Shown: positions 37,526-51,180, counted from the stretch's first letter. The stretch is DNA of 64,000 nt from Sinotaia quadrata (GCA_028829895.1 CM054180.1:110448635-110512634), one strand, 5' to 3'. Translations and numbers: made by a program. Notes: generated from the letters alone by a model not told the origin.

Positions 37526-38107
37526 GAAACTTAATTTTCACGCGCGGTACTAATGGAAGAGAGAGAAGTGACAAAGAATGTTCACCACCGCTGCAAATCC
37601 TCTGGATTAGGCCTGTGTCCAAGGTGAATAGGAGTGGTGTCTTTCTCTGCAAATCCCTTGAAATTCAAGCTTGTGTTCAAGGTATAGTAACACGTGTACA
37701 CACTTAAGCGTGTACTAAGCTTGACTTTGAATTGGTTGAGTGTGACGAAGTAAAGAACATCGTGGTGCTTTTAAATCTGCTTAGTGCTGATAAACACCAC
37801 TAAATCAGCACCATGTTATAGCACCACTGATGCCAGGGAAGCATTTGTCAAGTAAGCCGATCTTTGGGCCGTTGAGCTGCATCGCCCGTAGTAGTGATGA
37901 TAAAGAGAGCGTCGGTTCATTCAGTTCAAGTCAGCCTATATCAGATGCAAGTGTCTCGAGATTGAGCATAATAGTGTGCTTGTTTATTTGTTTGTAGTTC
38001 TGCTTTCGACGCACAAATGAATAAGAAAATTGTATGTAAGTCCCAGCTATCTTCAAGTTAAATGTGGGTTTTGGCCACTGCGTTTTCTGTGACATTCATT
38101 CTCTATC
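37526..38107. other. No gene recognised
   Basis: Mixed sequence with two similar TCTGCAAATCC-containing stretches near 37590 and 37650. No gene supported. Confidence 0.5.
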
Positions 38108-38370
38108 ATAGAACCTTTCTTTCTTTCTTTCTTTCTTTCTTTCAATTTACCAGCCATTGATTCATTCCTTCAATTGATTGTTTACTTTCTTTTCTGCTTC
38201 ATGTCTTTTTGACATATCGGATTGCTGGTAATTTTCTCTCTTCCTTCCTTAAATCTTTGATTCTTTAATGTTTGTTTACAACATTTATTTATCTTTCTTT
38301 AACTATATTTTTCTTTCATTCTTTTTATGTATACTTCCAGTTAGCTTTCTTTTTGTCTTTATTTAATTTG
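38108..38370. repeat. (TTTC)n run and pyrimidine-rich tract
   Basis: About eight TTTC units at 38112-38143, then T- and C-rich sequence with TTTCTTT motifs. Confidence 0.85.
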
Positions 38371-39485
38371 TTTTTACTCGGCTTGATCTGTGTGTGTAGG
38401 TATACCCGTCTCTCTTCTCTCTCTCCAGAAATTCAATGAGATTACAAATAGAGGACTTCTGATCAAGATGATTGTCGGTGCTTTTATTCCAGAAGATAAT
38501 ACTTTAAGGGTCCAAGCAAAGCCTCTGGAAACAACAAAATCGCGACGAGCAAACGCGCGCGCACACGAGCACAAACGCATGCGCATAAGGAAACAAAGTG
38601 GCAATGCTCCATGAACCATTGGGGAGGGGAGTCGGGGAGGGAAGACCATCGAGGTTCGTAAGGAGATCAAGGTGAGGAGGGAGGATGCAAACTGGGGAGG
38701 GGAGGGGTGTGGTCCACGGAATGACGAGAACCAAGCTGCCACACGAGGCAGGTTACGTTCCTTCTCAAGTTCCGCGCTCTCATTGCCTATCGTCGCGTGG
38801 GGAACACTATAGCCAAGCTGGTTGCCCGACGATAAGAACTATTCTCATATGTTACTTTTCTTATCGCCCAAATCGTCGGCACCGATCTCACTCGCGTCAG
38901 TTCTGGGTACGAAACCATTCAACACTGGTTTGATGGGCTCGGCTGCTGCGGGAACCAAAGAACTGGTTGTGGTCTCAGCTCATGTTCGGAATTTTAACTT
39001 AGCATGTAAATAGACGAAAACGACCACATTCACAAGACTGGCACGAAATAAAAGCAGCCCGCCGAACAGTTTGGGAAAAAGACAACGCCATCAAATGCAC
39101 GAACAATAACTGAAGCGGCAAGCAAAAGGGGGAGGCAAATCTCGACTACTTCTGTTCCTTACTATGCAGAAACGATGAAGACGAGTCTAAAGAAACCTAA
39201 GAAGCACGACATAACTCAGACGCATAAAGATGAATGGAATTGTGTTTATAAACATGAAGGGGCTATTCATATAATATGGCGACACAAATGACTGCGTTTG
39301 AACATGACAGACTGCACAGCAGGTGCATCGTAGACAGATACTGCACTGAAAAGTGAACGGAAATCTGCACACTTATAGGAACAGATATATTAAGGAACAT
39401 GACAAACGAATGACAGTTTGAAAGTTTTAAATGGAGTGTACAGCAGGTGCAGGCAGGTAAAGAGTTAAAAGCGTTTTAGGGACAA
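38371..39485. other. No gene recognised; GC-richer patch at 38540-38960
   Basis: The patch has GGGGAGGGGAG motifs and several overlapping frames on both strands (longest 122 codons on minus). None resembles a known family, and the overlap argues against coding. Confidence 0.45.
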
Positions 39486-39660
<175 letters not shown>

Positions 39661-40129
39661 GTGATAGGTCCGCTAGGGAAGAGCAGCTCTGCAAACTGAC
39701 ACAAAAATGCTTGCTACCTTGTCAAAAGTCCAAATCGTTACAGTCTCGTCGTAGTGTCAATACGTAAGAGTTGCGCTATATGTTGTCTTTTAAAACTGTA
39801 ATTGCTTCTTTGTGCTAGTAACTGAATGCAGTAATGCACTATTATCATAAGGATCCTTTGTGTACGTGTCCTCTATTTTAAACTGATTAATTTTGTACAC
39901 GCGTGCTAATGCTCTCACTTGCATGACTATGTGTGTCATAGTGTGTGTCTGTGTGTGACAGCATCAGCGTTTTTGCATTAGCGCAAAGACGCGTGCACGT
40001 GCAAACATTTTCTTAATGCGTAGGAACACGTTTGCCTCTCTAATTATTTAAATGAGAAGGCGCTTCCAGAATTTTTTTTTTTTTTGGTGTGGCGTGGAGA
40101 ACTTCATTATTCCATTTACTTATATCTCA
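39661..40129. other. No gene recognised
   Basis: Unique-looking sequence with a GTGTGT patch near 39930 and a T run at about 40072-40085. Confidence 0.5.
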
Positions 40130-40430
40130 CACCAGCCATTTTTTTTATCCCCCCTCTCACTTCTTCCCTCTCACTTTCTCCTTCTCTCTCCATCTTTATA
40201 TTCCTCCCTTCCATTTATTCTTTCAGTCTTTCTCTCCTCTTCTACGCTTTTCAATAATTGCTTTTCATTACGTCTCTCTTTCTATCGACAAATGATATTT
40301 TTCTCTATAAACTTTCTTCCTCTTTCTCTGTGTAACTCTCCCTCCCTCTCTCTTTAAATCCCACCCCACTGAAACTTGACTTTATCTCTCTCCATCTATT
40401 TCTCCATATATCTTTCTCCAGTGACTCTCC
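40130..40430. repeat. Pyrimidine-rich low-complexity tract
   Basis: Dense CTCTCT, TTCC and CCCTCTC motifs. Overlapping frames rich in Ser, Leu and Phe are artefacts of composition. Confidence 0.85.
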
Positions 40431-41982
40431 AACTTATTCTCACATAAATGTCTGCGATCCCAGCTTATTTTATTTTTTCGTTTGTTTTCAAATTTTGTAA
40501 TGCTGGAATGAACTAATGTGGATTGCAACATAGAAGCAATTCAAAATTCTGAAAGAGCTTTGTGTAAGATGTTACGCCTCACCATGTTCGCAGAAGAATA
40601 AATTACCTTACAGTATACATTAGTAGGAAATAAAATCAATTACAATTCGAAAGAATGGGTTTTATTGGAACATTAACATTACAAAGAAAGTAAGCGTAAA
40701 AGAGCCTGATGGTAAAAGAGAAGTGGGGGTGGGGGTGGGGAGGGGGAAGACAAACGTTCGTCTACTCTGCAATGCCTTCTGAAATGTCTTCGGAAACAAC
40801 GTTTACAAAAGTATCTTGACTAGGTTGTTATTACGTCACAGTGGAAATGAAAACATCGGAGGGCTGCAGAAACACAAATAGGTCAGTGTAGGCACGTGAC
40901 CTGCTTGATAGAAAATGAAAATTGTTTCCCTTTTTGGTCTTTTTGTTTCCTCGTGAACAAAACCAGTGTAATATGATTTAGCTTAAAATCTTACAACTTC
41001 GAATATTTTACGAAACTGAAGTTTAATTATCCTGGCTGTACATTTTTAATTTTCTTTATTTGAAAGAGAATTTAAAAAATACTAATGCATTTTTGTATTT
41101 GATGTGTTGGAGGCTTTGTTATGGTTAGAAGTACAAGTTTCCATTGAAGCTGAAGGGAAGCCAAACAAAATACTGCTCAAACTAACTTCGTCTTTCAAAG
41201 GAACCTCGTATATTTTTATAATAAGTGTCAATGTGAGAGTTCACATCCTTGCAATGCTGTTACAAATTTTATTATTTCGGGCATTATCCATAGATTTATT
41301 AATTTCAGTGTTTTTTTTCCCCTGTTTGGTTGAAATTTTGCTTTCAGTAGCTGCGAGTTTATTAATTTGTTTGGTCACCTTGTCGTTTCGTTGATTATAT
41401 TGCTTTATTTAGTCAGTGGTTGATGTGGTCATTAGTTCGTTTTGGTACTTCGTTTGGCTTAGTTTAGTTCGTTCTATTTCGTTTGGGTGTAAAAGGTGTG
41501 ACGGGAGTTGAACGTCCAGTCCAGGCCGAGATTTGCATGTTCTTTTCAGTAAATTTCAAAATATTAACATACCTACTTTAATCACTTCTCAAGATTCGCA
41601 GTAGTCTGGCTACGTTTGCCAAAACCCAAGAGTTTCCTAATGATGATTTCACGTCTACATCTCGTGACCCTGAACTCCTAGAGAGGTCGGACACAAGAGA
41701 ACGTGTATTTTGTCCACGCATGAATGCGTGCGTACAGTCAACCAACCCATCTACACAGATTCATATAACAATCAATAGTTTAGATTACAAACAGGATGCT
41801 TAAGTCGCTGTCGTGAATTTGTTTCAGTAATTAAAAAAATAAAAATTTCTACCAACTGTCATCCAAGCTGTGCCCATAGGAAAAAGTACGCAGTCAAGAA
41901 GATAATTAATAAACAGAGCAGAGAGCGTACTTGAAATTTTGCGTGAATTGGTGCCTTACAGTACATCTCTCTGTACACTTGC
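40431..41982. other. No gene recognised; G-rich motif at 40722-40748
   Basis: Contains GTGGGGGTGGGGGTGGGGAG, a potential G-quadruplex. The plus-strand frame at 41104-41394 is hydrophobic but lacks recognisable homology. Confidence 0.5.
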
Positions 41983-42092
41983 ACTCTTGTAGAAGAGGTT
42001 GTACTTTGCGTTGTAGAAGAGGTTGTATTTTACGTTTTAGAAGAGGTTGTATTTTGCGTTGTAGAAGAGGTTGTATTTTGCGTTGTAGATAG
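41983..42092. repeat. 24-bp minisatellite, 4 copies
   Basis: The unit is TAGAAGAGGTTGTATTTTGC plus GTTG, with single-base differences. Confidence 0.95.
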
Positions 42093-43454
42093 ATACACAC
42101 AGAATGCTTGTACACTGGTGGACAATGTAGGATATGTTGCATTCTGTTTCATAAAAAATGACATAATTGTAATTCTTGTTTTTCCTGCACTATTCAAAGC
42201 AGGTTACGTTCTCTACTGCAAAGAAATGTATAATTGATCTCCCTTTATTTCCTACAGACATACACGGTTCACACCAGGTTCCAGACTCTGCTGCAAATAA
42301 ATACATTATTGTAGTTCGTTAATACCCTGCAATATTCAAAACAGATTCCTCTCTGTACTGCAAAGATATATGCAATTGTGCTTCATTTATTCCCTACACC
42401 ATTTGCACCCGGTTACGGTGTTTATCGCAAGGGGAGAGAATCTCGGGTCATGTATATCCTACGCATTTTTTTGTTTGTTTGCACACTGTGCTCGAAGAAA
42501 ACAGACAATCGTTTCTTGTTCTTCATTCTTCAGTAAGCTTCAGCCTATGTGGCAAGGAGAAATGCAAGAACCCTCTCAAATATGCACAACTTCCCAACTT
42601 ACCATCAAGAGCTGGACATCGTTCAGAATTTTTCGCCTAGACTCCCTAGAGCGACCAGTCAGATTCCCAACTGCCGGGATACTTGCGACAACGTTGTCTT
42701 CACGAGACAACCACGGCACAGAGTCGTACGCGTTAAGAAGCCATGAGGTTGTTTTAGTAGGACCTCCACTTGGACTATTGTGGGGGCGTGGTAGGGTTAA
42801 CCAACTACTGATGTTTATTAACGGCGGTTAGCCTTCCTCTTTGGAAGCGGAACTACTTCCAGCGTTCATTAGAAACATTCAGAATAATTTCTCCTGCCTT
42901 TTGCGAAGAGCAATCTGCTCTCTTGGAAAACTACTCACGGCAATTATCTCTGAGCACTTTAAACAACAACTCACCTTGGGAGTTTCTGGGTATTGTGTTT
43001 TTCTAAACTTTACATTTATAACGTTGCGAAAAAAGAAGAATATGATGAACAAGTCAAAATGGAGTGTCTAAGTTACACTCTTTCAACTTACTTCCACACA
43101 ATGCAAATACAAAGAAGATCCACTTCAAGCACGCATACTCAGTGCATGGGTTCTGTTTCCTTAGAACCGGGCAGTTTTGTTTCACCAGCAACAGTAAGAG
43201 CTCATATAAAACATATACAGAGCTATTTCATAGGCACTCAGATCTCGGCCCGAAATGCCAATTCAAACTATTGGCTGTTGCATAAAATGAATAACGTTCG
43301 TTGAAACAACTGGAAGAGGTGGAATCTTTATGACCACACGCAAACATACAGAATTATGGTAGTGAGGAAGAAATTCTTGCTTCTAAAGAACAGTAAAACA
43401 TCTTAAAAAATTGCGCAAAGATACATAAGACGTCATCGTAATTGCAAAACTAAT
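42093..43454. other. No gene supported
   Basis: Contains a plus-strand frame of 153 codons (42370-42831) without recognisable domain. The left part (42180-42400) holds loose repeats of CTGCAAAGA-type motifs with a spacing of about 60 bp. Confidence 0.45.
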
Positions 43455-43602
<148 letters not shown>

Positions 43603-44964
43603 AAGAGAAAGGGAGAGAGATTAAGAGATGAACAGATCGTGCTTTGATGTCTCATAGAACTTGTCTCTCACATTTGTTAATAACTGTTGGATAGATAGAT
43701 TAAAAGATTGTTTTAAATATGTTTTCCCTCATCTATCAATGGCAGGTGTACAGATAAAGGCAGAAATAATATGAAACATTTCTTTGTATTACAAAATGTC
43801 AATGAACTAGAGCCGGAGTAACACATTACAGTAAATGCCCGTATTTGAAACGATAAATTCACATGAACAATATGCATGTAACACAAACAACTGATGCTGA
43901 ACATCTTTGATTGTAAATAACGCCATCTTTGGGGTGGGAGTGTGTGGAGGGAAGGAGAGAATATCATCAATCAAAACGTCCGGATCAATTGTGGTGTGAC
44001 CAATAGGGATGTTGCACACAACCTATCGATGAATGTCGCACGTTGGCAGCAGCTACTCTGGATTAACTTTCCAAATGAAAGGAAAATAAACTTCTATTAA
44101 TTCCAATTACAACGCTCAGGCTGCATGCAGGCGGATGGGGCAGCGACCAGAATTTTTATCTGCAGTAAGCTGTAGGTTTATTTGCTTTTCAAGCGAGCGC
44201 AGCAGCGCGGAACGATAACCCTGCCAGGAAAAATAAATATGAAAAAGAGCGGGTTGTGCCGGTATCATTTTCTGTATTTTTTTCCCCCACCGTGCTTTTT
44301 TTCTTTGTGCTATTTTTAATAACACGCTATGCTTGATCATGCATAGTTTAGTCGCCATATTCATTTCGAAAGAAAATGAAAATAAAATCACCCCATTTTA
44401 TTATTTATTGAAAGATAACATTTAATACAGAACGACATCCCCACCTACCCCTTTAATTCATAACAGGAACACACCTGGTTTTTTTTTTTTCATTTCTATG
44501 TATGTTTCCAAAGATACAGAAAGCCTCATAATTCCTTCAAGAGTAGAGAATTGCCAAATAAAATGTCCACTGCACTCTGCTGTTTAATTAACGGTTTCTT
44601 CTTATTTACTTTGATTCATCAACAAGATAATTCGCTGGCAATTTATTTTTATATTATGTTTAGTTCTTCCTTTTAATTTCAAGCATTAAAACCGTAAAGA
44701 CATTAATGACACGCATTCGGTTTAAAATTTATGTCCTGATTTACGGTAATCTTGAAACAAAATTGCCGCATTGTGGACTTTTAATCTAACCTCAAAATTT
44801 TCATGAATCAAATGCTTATATTTTTCTTTCATGTACTGTTTAGTCTGCTCTATAAATATAAATACAGGGAAACAGATTAATTTTACTAACTTTTACGCTG
44901 TCGATCTATTTCAATAATTTCAGCGTTCGTATGGGCTGCAACATATTTCAAAAAGAACATCTTA
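43603..44964. other. No gene recognised
   Basis: AT-rich sequence. A minus-strand frame at 44116-44391 has no recognisable homology. Confidence 0.5.
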
Positions 44965-46275
44965 TTCTGCTGAAATGACATTTTATATACAACTACTGAA
45001 ATGATCTTTTGTATAAAACTGATGAAATGACCTTTTGTATACCACTACTGGAAAAAAATTTTATATACCACTGTTGAAATGACCTTTAGTATACCACTAC
45101 TTACATGACCTTTCGAATACTACTACTGAAATGATACCACTACTTAAATGGCCTTTACTATACCACTGCTGAAATAAACCTTTTGTATACCATTACTGAA
45201 ATGACCTTTTGTATACCATTACTGAAATGACCTTTTGTTTTGTATACCCCTGCTGAAATGACCTTTTGTCTACCAATATTAAAATGGTCTGTTGTATACC
45301 ATTACTAAAATGACCTTTTGCATCAAATCTACCATGGTTGTAACAGTTTATAAATCAGTAAATGGTGAACCAGGAAGAAAATCCTGAAATTCCAACAATA
45401 GCAGATATTCTAAAACAAAAGGCTACTTCTACCCATTAAGCCAATGGCTGCCTTTCATGACTGGACATCAGCTACACCGAATTCAAAGTGATTAGAGAAT
45501 AGAATTATTAGCAGCAGGTAAACTTTGATCTCAACCTATTGGATGACCTCATTCTTTGTAAATCTTAACCTTTGGATAACAAAAACCATTCATCCACATA
45601 ACACCAGTTTAGATTACACCAGCAAGTCCTAGCATATTATTTACCTGAGTTTTTACTCCGACTCTGACACTTTAAAAAAAAAAACCATCATAAGTAGTGC
45701 CCAAGACCGGGTCATGTTAACATTCACAACAAATATAAAAGTATTACGTTTAGAAATAGGGATATGCACATTTACTCTGCCACATTTCTGTTGTATACCA
45801 CTACTAAAATGACATTTTGTATACCATTACTGAAATGACATTTTGTATACTTCTGCTGAAATGAAATTTTGTATACCATTATTGAAATGACATTTTGTAT
45901 ACCATTATTGAAATGACATTTTGTATACTACTGCTGAAATTACCTTTAGTATGCCATTACTGAAATTACCTTTTGTATGCCATTACTGAAATTACCTTTT
46001 GTATGCCATTACTAAAATTATCTTTTATATGCCATTACTGAAATGACATTTTATATACAGTATTGATGTGGTCTTTTGTAAACCACTACCTCTGAAATGT
46101 CACTTGAAAATGCCTTTTTCTTACCACTACTGAAAATGCCTTTTGTTTACCACTGCTGAAATGGTCTTTTGTATACCACTGCTGAAATGGCCTTTTGTAT
46201 ACCACTGCTGAAATGGCCTTTTGTACACCACTGCTGAAATGGCCTTTTGTATACCACTGCTGAAATGGCCTTTCC
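44965..46275. repeat. 26-bp minisatellite in two blocks, about 32 copies
   Basis: The unit is TACCACTACTGAAATGACCT plus TTTGTA. Blocks at 44965-45320 and 45790-46275 are split by a dispersed repeat. Variants include TACCATTACTGAAAT and GCTGAAATGGCC. The right-most units are the most uniform (TACCACTGCTGAAATGGCCT). Confidence 0.94.
45465..45790 (+). repeat. Dispersed repeat, copy B, inside the 26-bp array
   Basis: Shares GAATTCAAAGTGATTAGAGA, CCAGCAAGTCCTAGCATATT, TTTACTCCGACTCTGACACT, CATCATAAGTAGTGCCCAAG and GAAATAGGGATATGCACATT with copies A and C. The 26-bp array resumes directly after TTTACTCTGCCACATTTC. The insertion may begin as far left as 45325. Confidence 0.8.
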
Positions 46276-46393
46276 TTTAAACTGACATAACTGTGAACTT
46301 GTTTATAGATAGGGGACGTGAGTTGACAGAATGTGGATGTAGAAGTCGTGAGAAAGTCATAAATATTAAATAGTATTAAATATTATTATATAT

Positions 46394-46441
46394 AGTCTAG
46401 AGTCTTATCTCCTCTACTTTAATTAACTAAGACTCTAGACT
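46394..46441. repeat. Perfect 14-bp inverted repeat with 20-nt loop
   Basis: AGTCTAGAGTCTTA (46394-46407) is the exact reverse complement of TAAGACTCTAGACT (46428-46441). The arms are separated by 20 bases. It could extrude as a cruciform or fold as RNA; no element boundary was recognised. Confidence 0.9.
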
Positions 46442-47087
46442 GAGAAAACTCAAGACTTTACTCTTTTGTAAACATACTTTTCGGGTGATATGTCCAGCAC
46501 AGAGTTTCTCAAGCTACAGACTATATAACTGCTAAAATTCTTAAAGGAACCAAAAACTTAGACCTGCGTTGAGAGTCTGTCAGTTTGCTACATTGCAACC
46601 AAGCGTCGTTCAAGTCTTTGATGTGGAATACACAAAGTGAAACTTGACCCTTGAATCTAAAACGACTAGCTATCAATGACCAACATAAAAAAAAATAATA
46701 CATTTTGTTTTCAAATATTATCAATCTTTGTCTTTGTTTAAATTTTTGTTTATCGCTTCCGATTCTGTGTTTGTGTTAATGTAGTGTAAGTTCTTTTTGT
46801 TTGTCTTTCGTGAATTATCATAATATATTACCTATTTGTCTATAATATAGCTATATATATCCATTTTGTATCGTTTTCTCAGTCTCTTACTGAGTGTGTG
46901 TGTGTGTGTGGGGGGGGGGGGCCGTGAGTTTAACAACCGGCGGCATCCCCCTTATTATCAATGTAACAGTTGCTGATACGTATATTTATAACCAACCAGT
47001 AAGTGTGTCGGCACTTTGTAGATCTGTTATATCTTTAACTAGTAAAAAGTTTGCATAATACATTATTATAAAGTCACCCCAAGGTAT
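46442..47087. other. No gene recognised; GT then G run at 46893-46921
   Basis: AT-rich sequence with (GT)8 followed by a run of about 12 G. Confidence 0.5.
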
Positions 47088-47175
47088 AGTGCCCACCTCA
47101 AGAAAATTGAACCGACTGCCAGCATGTATAATGGGCTGACTAGTGCCCACCTCAAGAAAATTGAACCGACATGCC
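47088..47175. repeat. 54-bp direct duplication
   Basis: Two copies of AGTGCCCACCTCAAGAAAAT and TGAACCGAC start at 47088 and 47142. Confidence 0.9.
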
Positions 47176-48834
47176 AGCTATAATTATTATTGTGTAGATT
47201 TTGTTCGTAGTCCACTTAATGCTATCAGTGGAATCGGACCACATGTGAAATGGGCCGACACTCCTACTGTTTCATGTTTTCACGAACTATTGTCCTAAAA
47301 GATGATTTTATAAATTGAAGTATTTTATTCTAAATGCAAACAGATTTAAACTTAAATTCTTTTCCCTTATTTGAGTATCCTGACATTTAGGTTTTTGAGG
47401 GTGGACTGATACACATTTCATCCAGAGATTCGAACTCCACGACTCCAACTTAAGAAAGCTTCTAATCTCTGATGTATGCTAACATTCGTACGGACATGAT
47501 TCAGTCTCAGAAAATAACCTAGTCTTACCGAGTGGTCATTTTACTTGGAATCTGCCCCTCAAGTGACTCCTCCCTAAACGGCTTGCGCACGCGCAAACAC
47601 ATGGCTCTTAAAACCACTGGATCGTCAATCTTCATCAGGAAGGAAGAATTTATCAACGTACTTATCGCGAGGGCGTAAAGGGCGAGTATCCGAGGTGAAA
47701 GAAAACTACTCTTCCCTACGGGATTCCTTAGGGTTTGGGATGCTAGAAAACTGGATTTAACTGACCACGGAAAACCATGGACGTTTTCCTTTATCTATAA
47801 ATTGCTTCCTATGAGTTAGTTACAGAGAGGGCAATAAAGCCTCCCCTGCATTAGGAAGGAGAATTTATAAAGTTTGTGTGGAAGTGAGTGATAAGGGGGA
47901 GGGGGTAATGGAGAGGGAGTTTAGCAGGAAAATGTTTCCTTTATGCACAAGTCTTGAGTTTCGAGTTTTAAAATCACTACTACATCAAAATAAATAGTTT
48001 AAATAATGGAGATGTTCTGTCAATGAGATTTGTTTTTTAAATGACCCCACAATCCCACTCACCCCTAATCTCCAAGATAAAAATTATGCACGGCCTATCA
48101 CGCCCCAAATTTTGTAAATTAATATGCAACGTTCATAGCACCTAATTATTGCCATTCTCGTCACCTCTCTCCTCATTGAATTGAATAGATTATTACACAT
48201 CCTAAGTATGAATACTCACATGTATTAAAATACAAAGAAAACAAACAGAATGCTCAACAACATCTAAACTTAAAGCTTCGGCTAGAAGCTTAGATTGTTT
48301 TAAGATAACATCCTTCCCCAAAATAAATAAAAAATAAAAAATGCTGATATATTAAAGGCATTGTAGCCATCACTCGAGACTTGTCATGGTGGCATTTGCT
48401 CGAAAGAAAATGAAGTAGATAAGACAGCGAGAAAAAATAAAAAGGAAATTATGTTGGCATTCGGCTTTATATCTTAGTTTTGTTTTGATCAAAGAACAAA
48501 GAAGCGAAAGTCCTCAAATATAATGCATATATAATGATCAGTATAATTCCTTTCATACCACAAGTCAACATTCTTTTACAAATATTTCTTGTATGCGCAG
48601 TTTCATCAGATATACTATTTAGTTTTAAGAAGAACATGAATGTTTTATTGTGTGTTTTTTTTCAAGTAGGAATTATTGAAGAATTCATATGAAAGCACTC
48701 CTTATCTCACCTTTATTCCATCTTTTTAAGTAAAGATGCAGTTTACGTTTTTATAATTATTTTTAATCTGCACCCCGATGCTCAAGAATATAGTATTTAA
48801 ACATGTCTTAAATATTAAATATTTTAGAAATCTT
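47176..48834. other. No gene recognised
   Basis: About 1.7 kb without supported genes. GGAGTTCGAATCTCT on the minus strand near 47425 resembles a polymerase III B box, but no well-placed A box was found. Confidence 0.5.
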
Positions 48835-48942
48835 AAAGTTCCTATATATGTTTATTTTACAAATATTAAAGTTCTTATATATGTTTATTTTACAAATGTT
48901 AAAGTTCCTATATATATTTATTTTACAAATGTTAAAGTTGCA
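48835..48942. repeat. 33-bp tandem repeat, 3 copies
   Basis: Units start AAAGTTCCTATATATGTTTA at 48835, 48868 and 48901, exactly 33 bp apart. A partial fourth copy starts at 48934. Confidence 0.95.
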
Positions 48943-49164
48943 AAAGTTGTTGATTGTCTCTATTCAATAGTGAACTCTGTCGATAAAGGAAAAATAATGT
49001 CGACTCATTAAATGCGTTCAGTTGACAAAAAGTCAAGTGACAGATGTTGTGAATGTTGAAAACCTGAAACATTATTTAGAACGGTTTGCGTCTACATCAG
49101 CATGTCGTGTTACACTTGTTCCCATAGTCTATGGAATTCTTTCACAGCTGTGTCAGGGCAGTTT

Positions 49165-49515
49165 TACACAAATAGTGCTCTTAAAACATATGGTGTAGCA
49201 AAAGTCTAAGTAAAACGTTAGTGGATAATACTCTTAAATCAAGCGTACTGTGTAGCAAAAGTCTAAGTAAAACGTTAGTGGATAATACTCTTAAATCAAG
49301 CGTATTGTGTAGCAAAAGTCTAAGTAAAACGTTAGTGCATAATACTCTTAAATCAAGCGTACTGTGTAGCAAATGTCTAGGTAAAACGTTAGTGGATAAT
49401 ACTCTTACAACAAAGCCTATGGTGTAGCAAAAGTCCAAGTAAAACGTTAGTGGATAATACTCTTAAATCAAGCGTATTGTGTAGCAAAAAAGTCTATGGT
49501 AAAACGTTACTACAT
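49165..49515. repeat. 57-bp minisatellite, about 6 copies
   Basis: The unit contains GGATAATACTCTTAAATCAA, GCGTACTGTGTAGCAAAAGT and CTAAGTAAAACGTTAGT. Spacing is 57 bp (49223 to 49280). The period is a multiple of three, so both strands remain open as a 19-residue repeat with no recognisable function. Confidence 0.95.
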
Positions 49516-51100
49516 AGTACATTAGAACGAATACTCCAGGTACTGTTGTACTGATATACATCACACGATTATTACACATAAAGATATAAAAAGAGGGGAA
49601 AAGCAATAGTTAAATGAATAAAAAAGTAAATGAATAACACTTAGAGAACCAAAGTTATTCATTCCACTATATAGTCAAACTTTAATATTTTTTAAATATA
49701 AGTAAGTATTACGAGCATTAGAAGTGCAGTCTTACACAAAAGGGTGTATTGAGGGGGACCTGCTTCCTAAACCTCGGTTGTAATGCAGCAATGGAGGAAA
49801 TATATTTTCTATTAAACTGTGTGCATAGCGTAATGCGCTTATCTACTAAATAAATATTTCCATTAAAATGTGAGCAGGCGGTTTATGAAATCGAAACTAC
49901 GAGAGATCAAGCAACGTAAATGAAAAGTTTAAAATTTAACTTTTCCATTCATAGTTCAATGACATCCTTTGACTAGATCTTAATCCCACTGGAACTTAAA
50001 CACTCGTACAACGTTGTCTTTCACCCTGTTCGTCTATTTAAAATGTATGTTCAAACTAGCAAATTTGAAAACTAAAGTAAAATGTTCGCCAAACAAACAA
50101 AAAACGACCGGTATTCATTTTATCATTTGCCTGGCAACTGCATTACGTCAAAACGCTGCCTCTGCGCTTTAGAACATGAAGAAAATCCAAATCCACAGAC
50201 CAATGACAGACAGTCCAACAAAAGTGAGAACTCTCTAGCGCCCCCCCCCCCCCCCCCCGCTGGCCACACTGACCTTAAAGACGATGAGCTAATCGTGTAC
50301 GCGCCGACGCGCGAGCTTTTCTGACCCACAACAAATGGTGACCAGCTGGCAATGCTTCCGCGTCATGGCCCGAGCGAACGAACGACAAAGAGTAGGAAGA
50401 CGCTGACACTCGGTATGACGCGGTAAAGACCTAGTCTGGGAGTGAATTCTCTTGCAGAACAGTCTCTGCGTCAGGCGCGCGAGGTACAAGAGGAAGACGA
50501 TGAGGAAGAATGAAGACAATTCCGTGTTTTCAGAATAACTAGCGTTCTCTGTCTGGTCTGTCACGGTTTTCATCGCTAAATCTATGTCTGCTTCCAAGGC
50601 GTCAGCACAGCAGCCACGGAAATTGGTTTGTGAGATAGGGAATAGAACTGGAATTGTGGTTTGCCGATAACAACTGTTGTCGTTCCTGTTCAGGACAGAA
50701 AACTATGTTAGGATACATTTTCGCCATCTATTTCTCTGTTTATTGTCTTTCGAAGTCGAGCATCAAATAGACAGAGTGTTTATGTAAACAAATTAGCAAA
50801 CTTGAAGGGGTGGGGTGGGGAGTGGGTGTTAGGTAGAAGTGCGAATGAAGATGTGATTTTATTGTTTGAAAAACGAAAGAAAACGTAATTGGTGGGTTAA
50901 AGGTGACATACTTTCTCTCACAGTTGATGGCATTTTTTTTGCTCAAAGCTTTGATTTAACTTTCGAATATAAAATCAAATTGGAGAGGTCAAGGTCTCGA
51001 CGCTATTTTCCTAAATGCAAGAGGCTCAATCCCCGCTGATCAGATATTAATAATAATCCACTTGATACACCTTTTAAATTTAGTGATTCTTGGATCGTAC
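49516..51100. other. No gene supported; C run at 50241-50258
   Basis: Contains an 18-base C run and GC-richer sequence at 50100-50650 with overlapping frames on both strands (up to 102 codons). None resembles a known protein. Confidence 0.45.
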
Positions 51101-51101
51101 T

Positions 51102-51103
51102 CT

Positions 51104-51179
<76 letters not shown>
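51102..51179. repeat. (CA)n microsatellite
   Basis: About 38 uninterrupted CA units. Confidence 0.98.

Positions 51180-51180
<1 letters not shown>

Noticed and set aside
38374..38742. 122-codon minus frame in a GC-richer patch
   Set aside because: Composition-driven, overlaps frames on the other strand, and no homology was recognised.
41104..41394. Hydrophobic 96-codon plus frame as a membrane protein
   Set aside because: AT-rich translation gives hydrophobic residues by chance; no start context or homology.
42370..42831. Longest non-repeat open frame, 153 codons on plus
   Set aside because: No recognisable domain, mixed Cys- and Ser-rich sequence, a competing frame in the same region, and no splice or start evidence.
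47400..47560. Possible second tRNA-like SINE (GGAGTTCGAATCTCT on minus)
   Set aside because: The B box is plausible, but the nearest A-box-like sequence is about 85 bp away and imperfect.
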